NCBI GenBank assembly: GCA_965249745.1
Contig: OZ252252.1
Span: 4,092,001-4,156,000 of the forward strand
Origin: JANYHH01 sp965249745
GTDB taxonomy: Bacteria > Deinococcota > Deinococci > Deinococcales > JAAFIG01
DNA: 64,000 nt
Direction: 5' to 3'
Position 1 is the stretch's first letter, and every line of letters begins with the position of its first letter. Shown in pieces: positions 1 to 8,599 of the stretch. Made by a program: the position numbers and the translations under genes. The notes beneath the pieces are model-generated. The model did not search any database. It was not told where the DNA came from and saw only the letters and a list, made by a program, of their open reading frames with translations.

Positions 1-1
1 G

Positions 2-283
2 ATCCTGTTTCACTACTACGACTTCCTGCGGTCTGTGGAACAGAACGACGCCGCCGGGCAGAAGAGTGCGGCTCTGGGCTACTACGCCAACAGCTTGCAG
101 ATCGGCGAGGGTCGCATTGCCAAGGCCTGGCTGATGCGTAACGTGCCAGACGTGAACTTACGCCGCTGGCTGTTGGATAACGAATCACGCATGGTCAACA
201 CCTTTTACACCTACCCCGGTTGCCGCGTCGCGGTTTCACAGACCAGGGATTTACCGATAGACATCCCGAGCTGCACAAAATAA
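2..283 (+). CDS. 3' end of an unidentified protein (partial)
   Basis: The frame is open from the first complete codon of the window and ends in TAA, so this is the C-terminal 93 residues of a gene that starts upstream. A GTG at 35 could serve as a start, but the uninterrupted frame before it argues for a truncated longer gene. The visible part is soluble and mixed helical, with aromatic residues (YYD, GYYAN, TFYTYPG) and one cysteine pair near the end. I do not recognise the family. A strong terminator follows within 35 bases, so it is the last gene of its transcript. Confidence 0.6.
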   Translation: MLFHYYDFLRSVEQNDAAGQKSAALGYYANSLQIGEGRIAKAWLMRNVPDVNLRRWLLDNESRMVNTFYTYPGCRVAVSQTRDLPIDIPSCTK

Positions 284-314
284 TACGAGTTCTCTATCAA
301 TGGTATCTATCCTC

Positions 315-343
315 AACCGCCAGCGTGCTGCTGGCGGTTTTTT
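315..343 (+). terminator. Rho-independent terminator
   Basis: A perfect 10-bp stem (AACCGCCAGC / GCTGGCGGTT) with a 5-base loop is followed by a run of T. It ends the partial gene upstream. Confidence 0.9.
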
Positions 344-398
344 CGTCTTCTGGAGTCCAAAAAAGAATCCTGTACTAGACTCTCAGACAGGAGGTTTC

Positions 399-539
399 AT
401 GAACAAAAAACTCGTTCTTAAACTCATGTTGGTTGGACTGGGCATGTTGATCGGTTTCAGCTCTTGCCCGCAGCCCGTGAACAAATCAACGCTGAACCAG
501 CGGATCATCCAACAACCCACCCAGCAGCAACCACGTTAA
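399..539 (+). CDS. small predicted lipoprotein, 46 aa
   Basis: ATG at 399 sits 4 bases after a perfect AGGAGG (389-394). The peptide has a lysine-rich n-region, a hydrophobic core of about 15 residues and Cys after FSS, which resembles a lipoprotein signal. A short Gln/Pro/Asn-rich tail follows, ending in repeated QQ pairs. The function is unknown. Its 3' end overlaps the convergent kinase gene by 54 bases. The strong ribosome-binding site is the main reason to believe it is translated. Confidence 0.6.
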   Translation: MNKKLVLKLMLVGLGMLIGFSSCPQPVNKSTLNQRIIQQPTQQQPR

Positions 540-3500
540 CGACGGTGGCAGGGATTCCTGCCGCACGAGGAATCCCTCGAGCAACCCCACGTACTCGAGC
601 GCCAACGCCCGTTGAATCCCTGACATGAGCTGCGGGTGTTTTAAGCGCTCGAGCGGGGCGCTGTAATCCAGCCCCAGGCGCAAGCGGGCGTTCAGTTCAA
701 ACAGGTTCCACCACCACGAGTAATCACGGTGGCTGAGGCTGCATCGCGCGATGACAGCCTGGTAATCACCGTCGTGCAGCATCAACTGCGTTTCTACCAG
801 CTCGTAAAAAGCTCCGTGCCAAGCAGAGATGAGGTTCCGGTCCGGCAAGGGAGTCGCCTTTCGTTTCACGAGCAGGTTGAGCGCCGTAGCCCACAACCGG
901 GCGCTGGGATACTCGTAGCTCTCGACAGTCGTCAAGGCCTCCTCGAGCCGCCCGAGCATGACCAGACTTTCGACTATGTTGGTGGTGATGATGTACTCGT
1001 TTTCCGTGTCGTTGACACGACGAGCCAGAGTGCAGGCCTGACGGTAATGCTGCAAGGTCTCCTCAATGCGGTCCTCATAGAACAGGATGATTGCCAGATT
1101 GTTCTGCATACTGAGCTGCAACCACAGGTGTCCGATCCGCTCAGCCGTTTCCGCGATGTCCTGGTACAAGCCCCGCGCCGTGTCCAGCTCGCGCAGTCCC
1201 AAGAAGGCTCCGGCCTCGAAGTTGCGGGCCCGCAGTTGCGTCAGCAAGTCCTGACTCCGCCGCTGGGCGGCTCGAGCCAAGTGAATTCCCCGCTGGTAAT
1301 GCCCGTTCATGTTGGAGACATCGGTCAGCATAATCAGAGATTCGGCGTTCTCTGGACTCTGGCGGTAGGCGCTCAGAGCCTCCCGCCAGGCCAGACTCGA
1401 GTCCCCATCTCTGAGTGCGATCTTGGCCCTGGCGAGTCTGGCTTCGACCGAATCGTCCGCCCGTAACCATTCCAGCGCCAGTTCCGTCTCACCGCGACCG
1501 CCGTGCCAGTGCGCGAGCTGCAACCTCGAGCGGCGGGCCGTCTCGTCTTCACGCTCCGCCAGGGCTTGCCAGAGCGCGGCGGCGTCCTCGGGTTGACCGA
1601 TCGCGCTGAGCGTTTCCGCCAATCCGAAGCGGGCTTGACGCTCCAGCGGGGTGGGAGCCTCGACGTTCGCCTCGAGCGCCAAACGAAAGGCGCGTTCCGC
1701 CAGGGAGTAATGGAGTTTCTTCAGGGCGCTCTCGCCCGCCCGAAGCGCGAAGTCGAACGCCACCGCGAATTGCTCGGCTTTCACGGCGTGGGTGGCGAGC
1801 GCGAAATCGTCTGCCCGGCCGCGAAGACGACCCAAGGCCGCAGCGTGCCAGAGCTTGGATTGCGAGGGCGAGAGCTGCGCCTGCAACCAGCCGACGTACT
1901 CCGGGTGCGCGAACTGAAACTCATCACCGCTCGGGCGTTCCAGCAGCACCTTGGAGAGCAGTAAGACCTCCAAAGCCCCGAGTGCCAGATCGTCGTCCCA
2001 ACCCAAGAGCGCCCTGGCATCCTCAAATTGGAACTCGCGCCCGAGCACCGCCGCCGCCTCCGCGAAAGCCCTGGCGTGCGCCGCGAGGTGTCGCAAGCGC
2101 TGCCCAGTGCGCTCCAACAGCCCGGAGGCGGCCGCCTGATTGCGGTCCCACTCGAAGACGCCGCTCTCCTCCAAAATGGCGTCCCGTGACAGCATGTCGC
2201 GCAAGAGTTCGTCCAGCGTCCACGGGTTACCGCTCGAGCCTTCCAGCAGCGCGTCGCGCAGACCTGCCTCGGTCGGGCCGCCCAGTCGCGCTTCCAGGAG
2301 CGCCCGCATATCACGGGGCGGTAACGGGTCCAGCCTGAGACTGGCCCTGGGTGGGGGCAGCAAGCGCGGGCGCTCCCCGGCGATGTCCTCCGGTCGGTAG
2401 GTCACGACCAGCCGCGTCTGGGTCGGGCCACGCACCGCGTGAGCCAGCATCGCCAGCGTACCCGCGTCCGCCCAGTGCAGGTTCTCCAGCGCCAGCACGG
2501 TCACGCCCGCCGCCCGTTCCAGCACGACCCGAAACGCCTCGAAACGCCGCGCGTTGATGAGGGCTACATCGCCTTCCACCGGTTCCGCCAGATGACCCAG
2601 CCAGCCGAGTTGCTCCGGCAGAATACCGCCCAGCACCGCCGGAGCCTCGCGCCGGATGGCTTTCAACAGGCGCTCGACCGCCGCGAACGGTTCCGTGTCG
2701 GACGACAGAGCGCCTGCCATCACCAGTGCCTGCGACTGGCCCAGCGTTTCCAAAAGCCGCGACTTCCCGACGCCCGCCTCACCGGTCAGCGCCACGTAGC
2801 CAGGCGCGGCCAGTCTCAGCTCGGTCTCGAGTTGCCGCAACTCCGCCCCACGCCCAATCAGCGGGGCGCGCAGCAGCCGCACCGACTGCGCTGGCACTGA
2901 CGGCGCTGGCACTGACGACGGTGGCACTGGCGGCTCGGGCTGAGCCGATACGCTCAGTTCTCGTAAACGCCCCGAAACCTCGAGCGCCGTGCGTGGACGA
3001 CCCGCCGGGGACTTGGCGAGCAGTTGCAGCACCAGCCCCTCGAGCGAGGCCGGGATGTCCTCGCGGTGGGCCCGCAAACCGCTCGGAGAGGCGTTCAGAT
3101 GCTGGTACACGACCGCCGCCAGACTGGTTCCAGTGAACGGGGCCTGACCGACCAACGCCCGGTACAGCACCGCACCAAGGGCGTAGAGGTCGGTTCGGGC
3201 ATCCAGTTCCTCACCTCGACACTGCTCCGGCGACATGTACAGGACCGTTCCGACCATCGCCCCGACTCGAGTCAGGTCCAGGCTGGCCTCGAGGAGCTTC
3301 GTCAAGCCGAAATCCATCAATTTGGCCGTGCCATCCTTTGTCACCATGATGTTCTCGGGTTTCAGATCGCGGTGGATCAGGCCCGCTCGGTGCGCGGCCT
3401 CGAGGGCATCGCAAACTTGAGTGAAGACCGCGACAGTCTCCGCGACAGTGCGCGGCGATTCCAGCCACACGCCGAGCGTCACGCCGTCCACGTACTCCAG

Positions 3501-3737
3501 CGCCAGATACGGCAACCCGCCGCTCTCTCCGTGATCGAAGACGCGCACAATGTTGGGATGGTCCAGGCTGCTGAGCGCCCGGAACTCGCGACGCATCCGC
3601 GCCCCGCCGGAGAGCGCGTAAAGCTGATGCAAACGCTTCAACGCGACCAGTTTTTGCTCAGAAATATCGAGTGCCAGACTAACCTGGGCCATCGCACCAG
3701 ACCCGAGTTCTCGCACAATCTGATAGCGCCCCAGCAT
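486..3737 (-). CDS. serine/threonine protein kinase fused to AAA-type ATPase and TPR-like repeats
   Basis: This 1083-residue protein has three parts. Residues 1-265 form a Hanks-type kinase with all key elements: the Gly-rich loop GSGAMAQV near 12, Lys34, HRDLKPEN with catalytic Asp124, DFG at 142-144 and the SPEQ activation-segment end. A proline/serine linker at about 265-290 carries short VPA/SVP repeats. From about 293 comes a predictor-type ATPase with Walker A GEAGVGKS. The C-terminal 500 residues are helical and Ala/Leu/Glu-rich, as in TPR or AAA-linked sensor proteins. The likely role is a cytoplasmic signalling kinase whose output is tuned by nucleotide binding and protein contacts. 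No HTH or membrane segment is visible. It converges on the small lipoprotein gene. Substrate and trigger cannot be read from the sequence. Confidence 0.9.
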   Translation of the reverse strand: MLGRYQIVRELGSGAMAQVSLALDISEQKLVALKRLHQLYALSGGARMRREFRALSSLDHPNIVRVFDHGESGGLPYLALEYVDGVTLGVWLESPRTVAETVAVFTQVCDALEAAHRAGLIHRDLKPENIMVTKDGTAKLMDFGLTKLLEASLDLTRVGAMVGTVLYMSPEQCRGEELDARTDLYALGAVLYRALVGQAPFTGTSLAAVVYQHLNASPSGLRAHREDIPASLEGLVLQLLAKSPAGRPRTALEVSGRLRELSVSAQPEPPVPPSSVPAPSVPAQSVRLLRAPLIGRGAELRQLETELRLAAPGYVALTGEAGVGKSRLLETLGQSQALVMAGALSSDTEPFAAVERLLKAIRREAPAVLGGILPEQLGWLGHLAEPVEGDVALINARRFEAFRVVLERAAGVTVLALENLHWADAGTLAMLAHAVRGPTQTRLVVTYRPEDIAGERPRLLPPPRASLRLDPLPPRDMRALLEARLGGPTEAGLRDALLEGSSGNPWTLDELLRDMLSRDAILEESGVFEWDRNQAAASGLLERTGQRLRHLAAHARAFAEAAAVLGREFQFEDARALLGWDDDLALGALEVLLLSKVLLERPSGDEFQFAHPEYVGWLQAQLSPSQSKLWHAAALGRLRGRADDFALATHAVKAEQFAVAFDFALRAGESALKKLHYSLAERAFRLALEANVEAPTPLERQARFGLAETLSAIGQPEDAAALWQALAEREDETARRSRLQLAHWHGGRGETELALEWLRADDSVEARLARAKIALRDGDSSLAWREALSAYRQSPENAESLIMLTDVSNMNGHYQRGIHLARAAQRRSQDLLTQLRARNFEAGAFLGLRELDTARGLYQDIAETAERIGHLWLQLSMQNNLAIILFYEDRIEETLQHYRQACTLARRVNDTENEYIITTNIVESLVMLGRLEEALTTVESYEYPSARLWATALNLLVKRKATPLPDRNLISAWHGAFYELVETQLMLHDGDYQAVIARCSLSHRDYSWWWNLFELNARLRLGLDYSAPLERLKHPQLMSGIQRALALEYVGLLEGFLVRQESLPPSLTWLLLGGLLDDPLVQR

Positions 3738-3881
3738 GGAAGGGATTCTAAAGCATGATTTCGACGTGACCGTCAGCCGCCGCCCCTGCGGGCGTGAGCG
3801 GCGGTCTCAGGGTGATCCGATCTCTTAGCTCGAGCCTGACGAACACCCTTCTGTCTGACCCTCGAGCGCAGGCCACATCGG

Positions 3882-4961
3882 TCAGGGTTGAATGACGGTC
3901 AGCTTGAACGGACCGCCGTTGGAGGCGGCGTGCGTCACGGCTTCGTTCGCGTCATCCAGGGTGAAGGTCGTCACCTCGAAATCGGCCAGCCGCACGAGAC
4001 CAGACCGGATCAGCGCGATCAACCGCACGACCGCCTCGGGCGGGTACATCCATTGGCCGTGGATGGTGATGTTGCTGCGCATGATCCACGGGTACGGCAG
4101 GTCCAGCCCGTCACCACCGAGCATCCCGACGCCGCCCATCAGCACGACTCGCCCGCCCGCCCGGACCGACATCACCGCCGCCCGCACGGTGGTCGTGCTG
4201 GCCCAGGGCGGCAAAATGTCCAGCACGCAGTCAATCGGTCCTGGCGCGGTTTGACGCATCCGCTCCCGATCCGTTTCCTCGTCGCCACTCAGTTTGACAG
4301 CCCGCACTCGAGGTCCAAACCGACGCGTCAGATCTTGCAAGGCCGTCTCGTTGCGCCCGACCGCGATCACGCAGCCCGCGCCCATCGCCAGGGCAACCGC
4401 CACGGCGGCACTGCCGAAGTTTCCGGTCGCACCACTGACCAGCACGGTCTCGCCCGCCTGAACATTGGCAGCCAGCAATCCCCCGTACGGTACCAGCAAA
4501 CTCCCCAGGGCGCACCACCGGGCCGCCTCGTTGGCCTCGAGCGGACCCGTGAAAAAGGCGTTCTCGGTTGGGATCAACATCTGCTCACTGAAAGACCCGT
4601 GCCGAAAGTGTTGTTGCAGGCGCAGTCCGCCCTGACCTCGGGCGCTCAGTCCTTGCAGCGTGATGTCGGGCGACATGACGCTGTCACGGGATCGCACAGT
4701 GGGATCGCAGAACACCCAATCGCCCGCGATCAGATGCGTCGCGTCCGGTCCGACCGCACGCACCCGGCCGATCGCGCCGGTTCCCGGCACGGCTGGCAAA
4801 GTCAACAGGTATTGCCGTGCGCCGCTGAAGACCTCGTTGGCGTAGGACAGCACGGGTGCGGCCACGACCTCCACGAGCACCTCGCCCGTGCCCAGAACGG
4901 GGTCTGGCAGACGCTCTATCGTCAACGGCGATCCGAAGGCGTTCAACACGGCGGACTTCAC
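3882..4961 (-). CDS. MDR-superfamily (zinc-type alcohol dehydrogenase-like) oxidoreductase
   Basis: The 359 residues fit the medium-chain dehydrogenase/reductase family. There is an N-terminal GroES-like fold (residues 1-130, with PGTGAIGRV) and a Rossmann domain with the dinucleotide motif SGATGNFGSAA near 170-180. The usual zinc-ligand cysteine after the first domain strand is replaced (VLSYANE) and no four-cysteine structural lobe is visible. It therefore looks like a zinc-free quinone-reductase-like member, substrate unknown. The start is GTG. It is divergent from the HTH regulator at 5055 across a 93-base gap, a common layout for a regulator and the enzyme it controls. Confidence 0.85.
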   Translation of the reverse strand: MKSAVLNAFGSPLTIERLPDPVLGTGEVLVEVVAAPVLSYANEVFSGARQYLLTLPAVPGTGAIGRVRAVGPDATHLIAGDWVFCDPTVRSRDSVMSPDITLQGLSARGQGGLRLQQHFRHGSFSEQMLIPTENAFFTGPLEANEAARWCALGSLLVPYGGLLAANVQAGETVLVSGATGNFGSAAVAVALAMGAGCVIAVGRNETALQDLTRRFGPRVRAVKLSGDEETDRERMRQTAPGPIDCVLDILPPWASTTTVRAAVMSVRAGGRVVLMGGVGMLGGDGLDLPYPWIMRSNITIHGQWMYPPEAVVRLIALIRSGLVRLADFEVTTFTLDDANEAVTHAASNGGPFKLTVIQP

Positions 4962-5054
4962 GGTCGGGCCGTCCCTGGTAATAGGATTCTCTTCACGCGT
5001 CCTATTTTCGTCAGCGCCGATTTCACATTCAGGCCTGGTACGATCCTAGGACCC

Positions 5055-5864
5055 ATGACTCCCCCTGATACGCTCGCCGTGACGCCTGGCACAGACTTGA
5101 GGAAGAACGAACTCGGTGACTTTCTGAGATCGCGCCGTGAGAAACTGAGCGCGGAAACGCTGGGATTGAGGGGCGCACGGAGGCGGCGAACGCCGGGTTT
5201 GAGGCGCGAGGAGGTCGCGGAACTCGCGGGAATCGGCGTGGACTGGTACATTCGCCTGGAGCAGGGACGAAACGTCAACCCGTCGGCGGCCACGGTCGAG
5301 GCGCTGGCTCGAGCCTTGCGGCTCGGCAAGACAGAGGTGGACCATCTGCGGGCGCTGGCACTGAATACGAAGCGCCGCGCCTTCAGCCGTGAGACCGTGC
5401 CAGACTCGCTGCAACGACTTATCGAAGGCCTCCACCAGCCCGCCTACGTCACCGGTCGCCGCTGGGACATTCTGGCCTGGAACGCGGCGGCGGCTGAGAT
5501 CTTCACGGCGTTTGCGCGGCTGTCAAACGAAGACCGGAATATCCTGCTGTACGCGCTGACCGACCCGGAAGCCCAGCAATTATTCGGGGCCACCTGGGCG
5601 GACGAGGCGAGGCGCATGGTGGGGCAGTTTCGCAGCACTTACGACCTCTGGGCCGGTGATCTCGCCTTTTTAGAGCTGCTGGAGCGCCTGCAACGGGGCA
5701 GCCCAGAGTTCAGGGGCTGGTGGGAGGCGCACGACATTCGCGGGGTTCAATCCGGTCAGAAAGTGTTGAACCATCCCACGCGGGGCGCACTGCGATTCGA
5801 TCACGCTAGCTTCCAATCCAATGACGACCCGGCGCTGAAACTGGTCATTTACACCCCCGCCTGA
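5055..5864 (+). CDS. XRE-type helix-turn-helix regulator with MmyB-like ligand domain
   Basis: The 269-residue protein starts at the ATG at 5055. The frame runs open far upstream, but that part is antisense to the oxidoreductase gene and is not coding. Residues 15-95 carry an XRE HTH preceded by a basic RGARRRRTPGLRREE segment, then GVDWYIRLEQGR. Residues 110-265 match the MmyB-like ligand-binding region (ILAWNAAAA, FRSTYDLWAGD, HPTRGALRFDHASF). Family members usually repress or activate a neighbouring oxidoreductase gene in response to a small molecule. The divergent MDR gene is the obvious target. The ligand is unknown. Confidence 0.9.
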   Translation: MTPPDTLAVTPGTDLRKNELGDFLRSRREKLSAETLGLRGARRRRTPGLRREEVAELAGIGVDWYIRLEQGRNVNPSAATVEALARALRLGKTEVDHLRALALNTKRRAFSRETVPDSLQRLIEGLHQPAYVTGRRWDILAWNAAAAEIFTAFARLSNEDRNILLYALTDPEAQQLFGATWADEARRMVGQFRSTYDLWAGDLAFLELLERLQRGSPEFRGWWEAHDIRGVQSGQKVLNHPTRGALRFDHASFQSNDDPALKLVIYTPA

Positions 5865-5954
5865 ACCAAGGCCCGAGCAGAGTCAGAAGCAACTCGAGTT
5901 TGGACTAAGACCAACAGCGTCTAGGCTCGAGTTGGAGCGCTTTTTGGCCAGGCT

Positions 5955-6653
5955 TCAGACGGTCTCGAGGATGACCTGAGGCGTGAAGTTCACCGCGTCA
6001 CAGGCCACGTAATAGAGCGGCACGCCGTGCCAGTTCCGCAGCATCCGGCCCGGATTGACGCCGTGAAGATGCCCGTAGACAACGGCTGTCGGTCGCAACT
6101 CTTCGATAATATCGGTGAAACCGTTCGGCTGAAACGCGCCGTTGGTCGGCGGGTAATGCAGCGCCAGCACGAGCTGCCGATAGGCTTTCCCCTGCAAGGT
6201 CTTCACCCCCAAACGCAGCCGCTCGAGTTCACGCGTGTAAATCTTCTCGTCTTCTGCGGTGAACTCCTCCCCGCCCGGACTGGTCCACCCTCGAGACCCC
6301 AGAATCGCGGTTTCCCCGACGACCAGGCTGTCGTGCTGAATCGCGCACAGACTGGGCGGCAAAGCGGCCCGCAGCTTGCTAATACTCCCCCACCAGTAAT
6401 CGTGGTTGCCGCGCAGGATGACCTTCTGGCCCGGCAGTGCGTCTATCATCCCCAGGTCTGGCAGGGCATCGTCTAATTTCAAGCCCCAACTGATGTCCCC
6501 GGCAATGATGACGGTATCGTCGTCGCGCACGGTTTCGCGCCAGCGCCGAAAAAACAAGTCAGGGTGTCCCTGCCAGTTCCCACCGAAAATGCTCATCGGC
6601 TTCGGGGTGAGGCTGGACAGGTGCGGATCGGCAATGGCGAGCAGTCTGGGCAT
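5955..6653 (-). CDS. calcineurin-like metallophosphoesterase
   Basis: The 232-residue protein has the complete dimetal signature: D9xH11, GD53, GN83H84D, H166 and GH195xH197. A tryptophan follows the second metal ligand (GDISWGLK) and YWW follows GNHD. It is a soluble phosphohydrolase of unknown substrate with no extra domain. It stands alone, with convergent or unrelated neighbours and no clear ribosome-binding site before the ATG. Function beyond the family cannot be inferred. Confidence 0.92.
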   Translation of the reverse strand: MPRLLAIADPHLSSLTPKPMSIFGGNWQGHPDLFFRRWRETVRDDDTVIIAGDISWGLKLDDALPDLGMIDALPGQKVILRGNHDYWWGSISKLRAALPPSLCAIQHDSLVVGETAILGSRGWTSPGGEEFTAEDEKIYTRELERLRLGVKTLQGKAYRQLVLALHYPPTNGAFQPNGFTDIIEELRPTAVVYGHLHGVNPGRMLRNWHGVPLYYVACDAVNFTPQVILETV

Positions 6654-6780
6654 GGATGGGTACGCGGCTCGAGGTGAGTTGGATGGGGCTGGAGAACTGT
6701 GTCTCGAGACGTAGTTTCGGAACCCGGACTCGAGGACTGGCAGACTCTAGCACGGGCGGCTCAGGATCGGTTCTGACAGC

Positions 6781-6815
6781 AGACAACGGGACGCGTCCTC
6801 CGCGTCCCGTTGTCT
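6781..6815 (-). terminator. perfect 15-bp inverted repeat downstream of tRNA-Pro
   Basis: The arms 6781-6795 and 6801-6815 pair perfectly around a 5-base loop. It lies 29 bases past the 3' end of the minus-strand tRNA, so termination or processing of that transcript is the simplest role. There is no long T run, so Rho-independent termination is not certain. Confidence 0.6.
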
Positions 6816-6843
6816 GACTTCCGGTGTTCGACTTCCCGGTGCT

Positions 6844-6920
6844 TGGTCGGGGAAAGAGGATTTGAACCTCCGACCCCCTCGTCCCGAACGAGGTGCGCTA
6901 CCAGGCTGCGCTATTCCCCG
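6844..6920 (-). tRNA. tRNA-Pro (anticodon CGG)
   Basis: This 77-nt cloverleaf has acceptor CGGGGAA paired with TTCCCCG, discriminator A and an encoded CCA. The anticodon stem is CCTCG/CGAGG with loop TTCGGGA, giving CGG (proline). The T arm with GGTTCAAATCC is intact. Confidence 0.97.
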
Positions 6921-6978
6921 ACATCTGCCACGTGAAACATCGTAGCGGACGGTATGTTACCCGCACGGTTAGAAGGTG

Positions 6979-7728
6979 TCAAGGATTAGCTGGCAGGCAC
7001 TGCGGGTTGGCGATCTGATAGGCGGAATTGAGGTCCATCAGGTAAATCTCGTCGCCCGAATTGACCGTGGCCGTTCCCGAGGTGACTGGCGTGAACTTGA
7101 CCTGATACACGCTCTGGAATCCAGCGCTCGAGGTGCTATTAACGGAGTTCAAATGATTGGCGCGCAGGGCTATCAAACCGCTCGAGACCGGGACGCTGGT
7201 TCCAGCCTGGGTGTACAGCACCGCCCTGGTTCCCGCGCTCTCGTTGCAACCGGTTTGTGAGGAGTTGACAGTGCAAACCCCACTGAGCGCGGTTTTGAAC
7301 GCGTCACGGGCAGTTTGGGTCATGTGCAGCACGAACCCGACTTGGGTGCTGGCAATCTTGGCGGTGGCACTCGCCGCACCGACGCAGACGGCTTGCGGCT
7401 TGACGCCTTGCAGCTTACCGCCTTGGGTCACCACCGGGGGGATGGCGGCCGTGCTGAACGGATTGATGTACGCCGCGACCTGGGCGCTGACACTCGAGCC
7501 ATTGACGGTGAACGTGCCGGGATTGCTGATGACAGCCAAGCTGTCGTTCGCACTGAGCGGCACGTCGGTGGTGATCGCGGGTGTCGCCGTGGGAGTCGCG
7601 TTGGTGACAATCGTGTGGTCACCTGGGTACTGCGTGAAGGCTTCGGAAACGGTTTTGGCGACGAGCGTCGCGCCGCAGGCGACCATGAGCGCGGCAAAGC
7701 CACCGAGGGCAACGAGACGTGTTTTCAT
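6979..7728 (-). CDS. secreted protein of unknown function
   Basis: This 249-residue protein begins with a classic signal peptide (MKTR then a hydrophobic core to about residue 25, with a cysteine at 18). The rest is rich in Thr, Ser, Val and Ala, predicted mostly beta strand, with four cysteines in the middle third (AVCVGA, SGVCTV, QTGCNE) and one near the C-terminus. No enzyme motif is visible. It may be periplasmic or surface-exposed. It lies upstream of nothing obvious and is followed on the same strand by tRNA-Pro. I do not recognise a family. Confidence 0.65.
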   Translation of the reverse strand: MKTRLVALGGFAALMVACGATLVAKTVSEAFTQYPGDHTIVTNATPTATPAITTDVPLSANDSLAVISNPGTFTVNGSSVSAQVAAYINPFSTAAIPPVVTQGGKLQGVKPQAVCVGAASATAKIASTQVGFVLHMTQTARDAFKTALSGVCTVNSSQTGCNESAGTRAVLYTQAGTSVPVSSGLIALRANHLNSVNSTSSAGFQSVYQVKFTPVTSGTATVNSGDEIYLMDLNSAYQIANPQCLPANP

Positions 7729-7808
7729 CGGCGTCAGGTTAGCACCCGCACTTTCGGCGGACGTGAACGCTTCACGAGAAGCCGGTGAAGGGTTTTAGGT
7801 GAAGGGCT

Positions 7809-8474
7809 TCAAAAAAATCGGTAGTGCCCGATGACCGGCCAGGCGAACAGGATATCTTCTAACTGCACGCCCGCGCCAATGTTGTGGGCCAACAGGAGGC
7901 GCTGACCGTCTGACGCCTGGCGGTCCGTGACGACACCGATGTGAAGTCGCCGGTTCGGAAGCCGCCAAGCCACCAAATCGCCGGGCTGATAATCGGAATG
8001 GCTCAGTGGCACGGTTTTCCCCCAGCGCGCGAAGTACGTCATCAGGTTTGCCACCCGGCGGTGGTCAATGTTCGCGTCCGGGCGACGCAAGCGCCAAAGC
8101 TTCGGGTACGCGGCAAAGTTCGCGCTCATGTCCTCGTGAACCAACCGTTGCAGGTCCACGCCCGCACCGCGCAAGGCGCGAATCACCACGTCGGAACACA
8201 CCCCACGATCTCGTGGCAGGTCCCCAGCCGGATACGTCAGGCGCACGTAACTCGGGTCGTACAGCACCGTCTCACCGAACTGCGCCACCGCTGCGACGAC
8301 AAGCTTCGCGGCTCGAGGGTTCGTGATCGGGCGCGTCTGAGCCGCCCTCGGCTCAGGGGTCTCCAGAGATGCCGAGGTTCCGGGCGGAAGCTGCACTGGG
8401 ATTGCCGCTCGAGTCTCGTGGCAGGCCACCAGAGAGGCTCCCAACACGATCAGTTTCCAGGCGCGATTCAGCAC
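7809..8474 (-). CDS. DUF1287-family protein (NlpC/P60-like amidase fold), lipoprotein
   Basis: The 221-residue protein starts with a signal sequence ending in a lipobox-like LVAC (Cys18), so surface or periplasmic anchoring is likely. The region from about 55 to 221 matches DUF1287: DRGVCSDVVIRAL with putative nucleophile Cys93, DxNIDHRRV, YQPGDLVAW and LHIGVV with putative His178. These mirror the Cys-His pair of NlpC/P60 cysteine peptidases. Cell-wall amidase or peptidase activity is therefore an inference from fold and motif. Transcribed alone or with the secreted protein 80 bases downstream. Confidence 0.85.
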   Translation of the reverse strand: MLNRAWKLIVLGASLVACHETRAAIPVQLPPGTSASLETPEPRAAQTRPITNPRAAKLVVAAVAQFGETVLYDPSYVRLTYPAGDLPRDRGVCSDVVIRALRGAGVDLQRLVHEDMSANFAAYPKLWRLRRPDANIDHRRVANLMTYFARWGKTVPLSHSDYQPGDLVAWRLPNRRLHIGVVTDRQASDGQRLLLAHNIGAGVQLEDILFAWPVIGHYRFF

Positions 8475-8599
8475 GGCTTCTATTCTGTCACCTGGAAGCC
8501 GTTTCTATCAGACGCATCTCGAGCCAGCCTGTGCAGTAAGCGATTTTCAGCTTTCTAGTCCGCACCACACAACTAATAGAGGGCAGTCGGGTTCATCCA

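Noticed and set aside
3888..5054. Long upstream extension of the HTH regulator frame
   Set aside because: It is antisense to the oxidoreductase gene and low in recognisable structure; the regulator domain starts after 5055.
6781..6815. Phage or plasmid attachment site
   Set aside because: A perfect inverted repeat beside a tRNA but with no matching tRNA-end copy or integrase nearby; terminator-like use is simpler.
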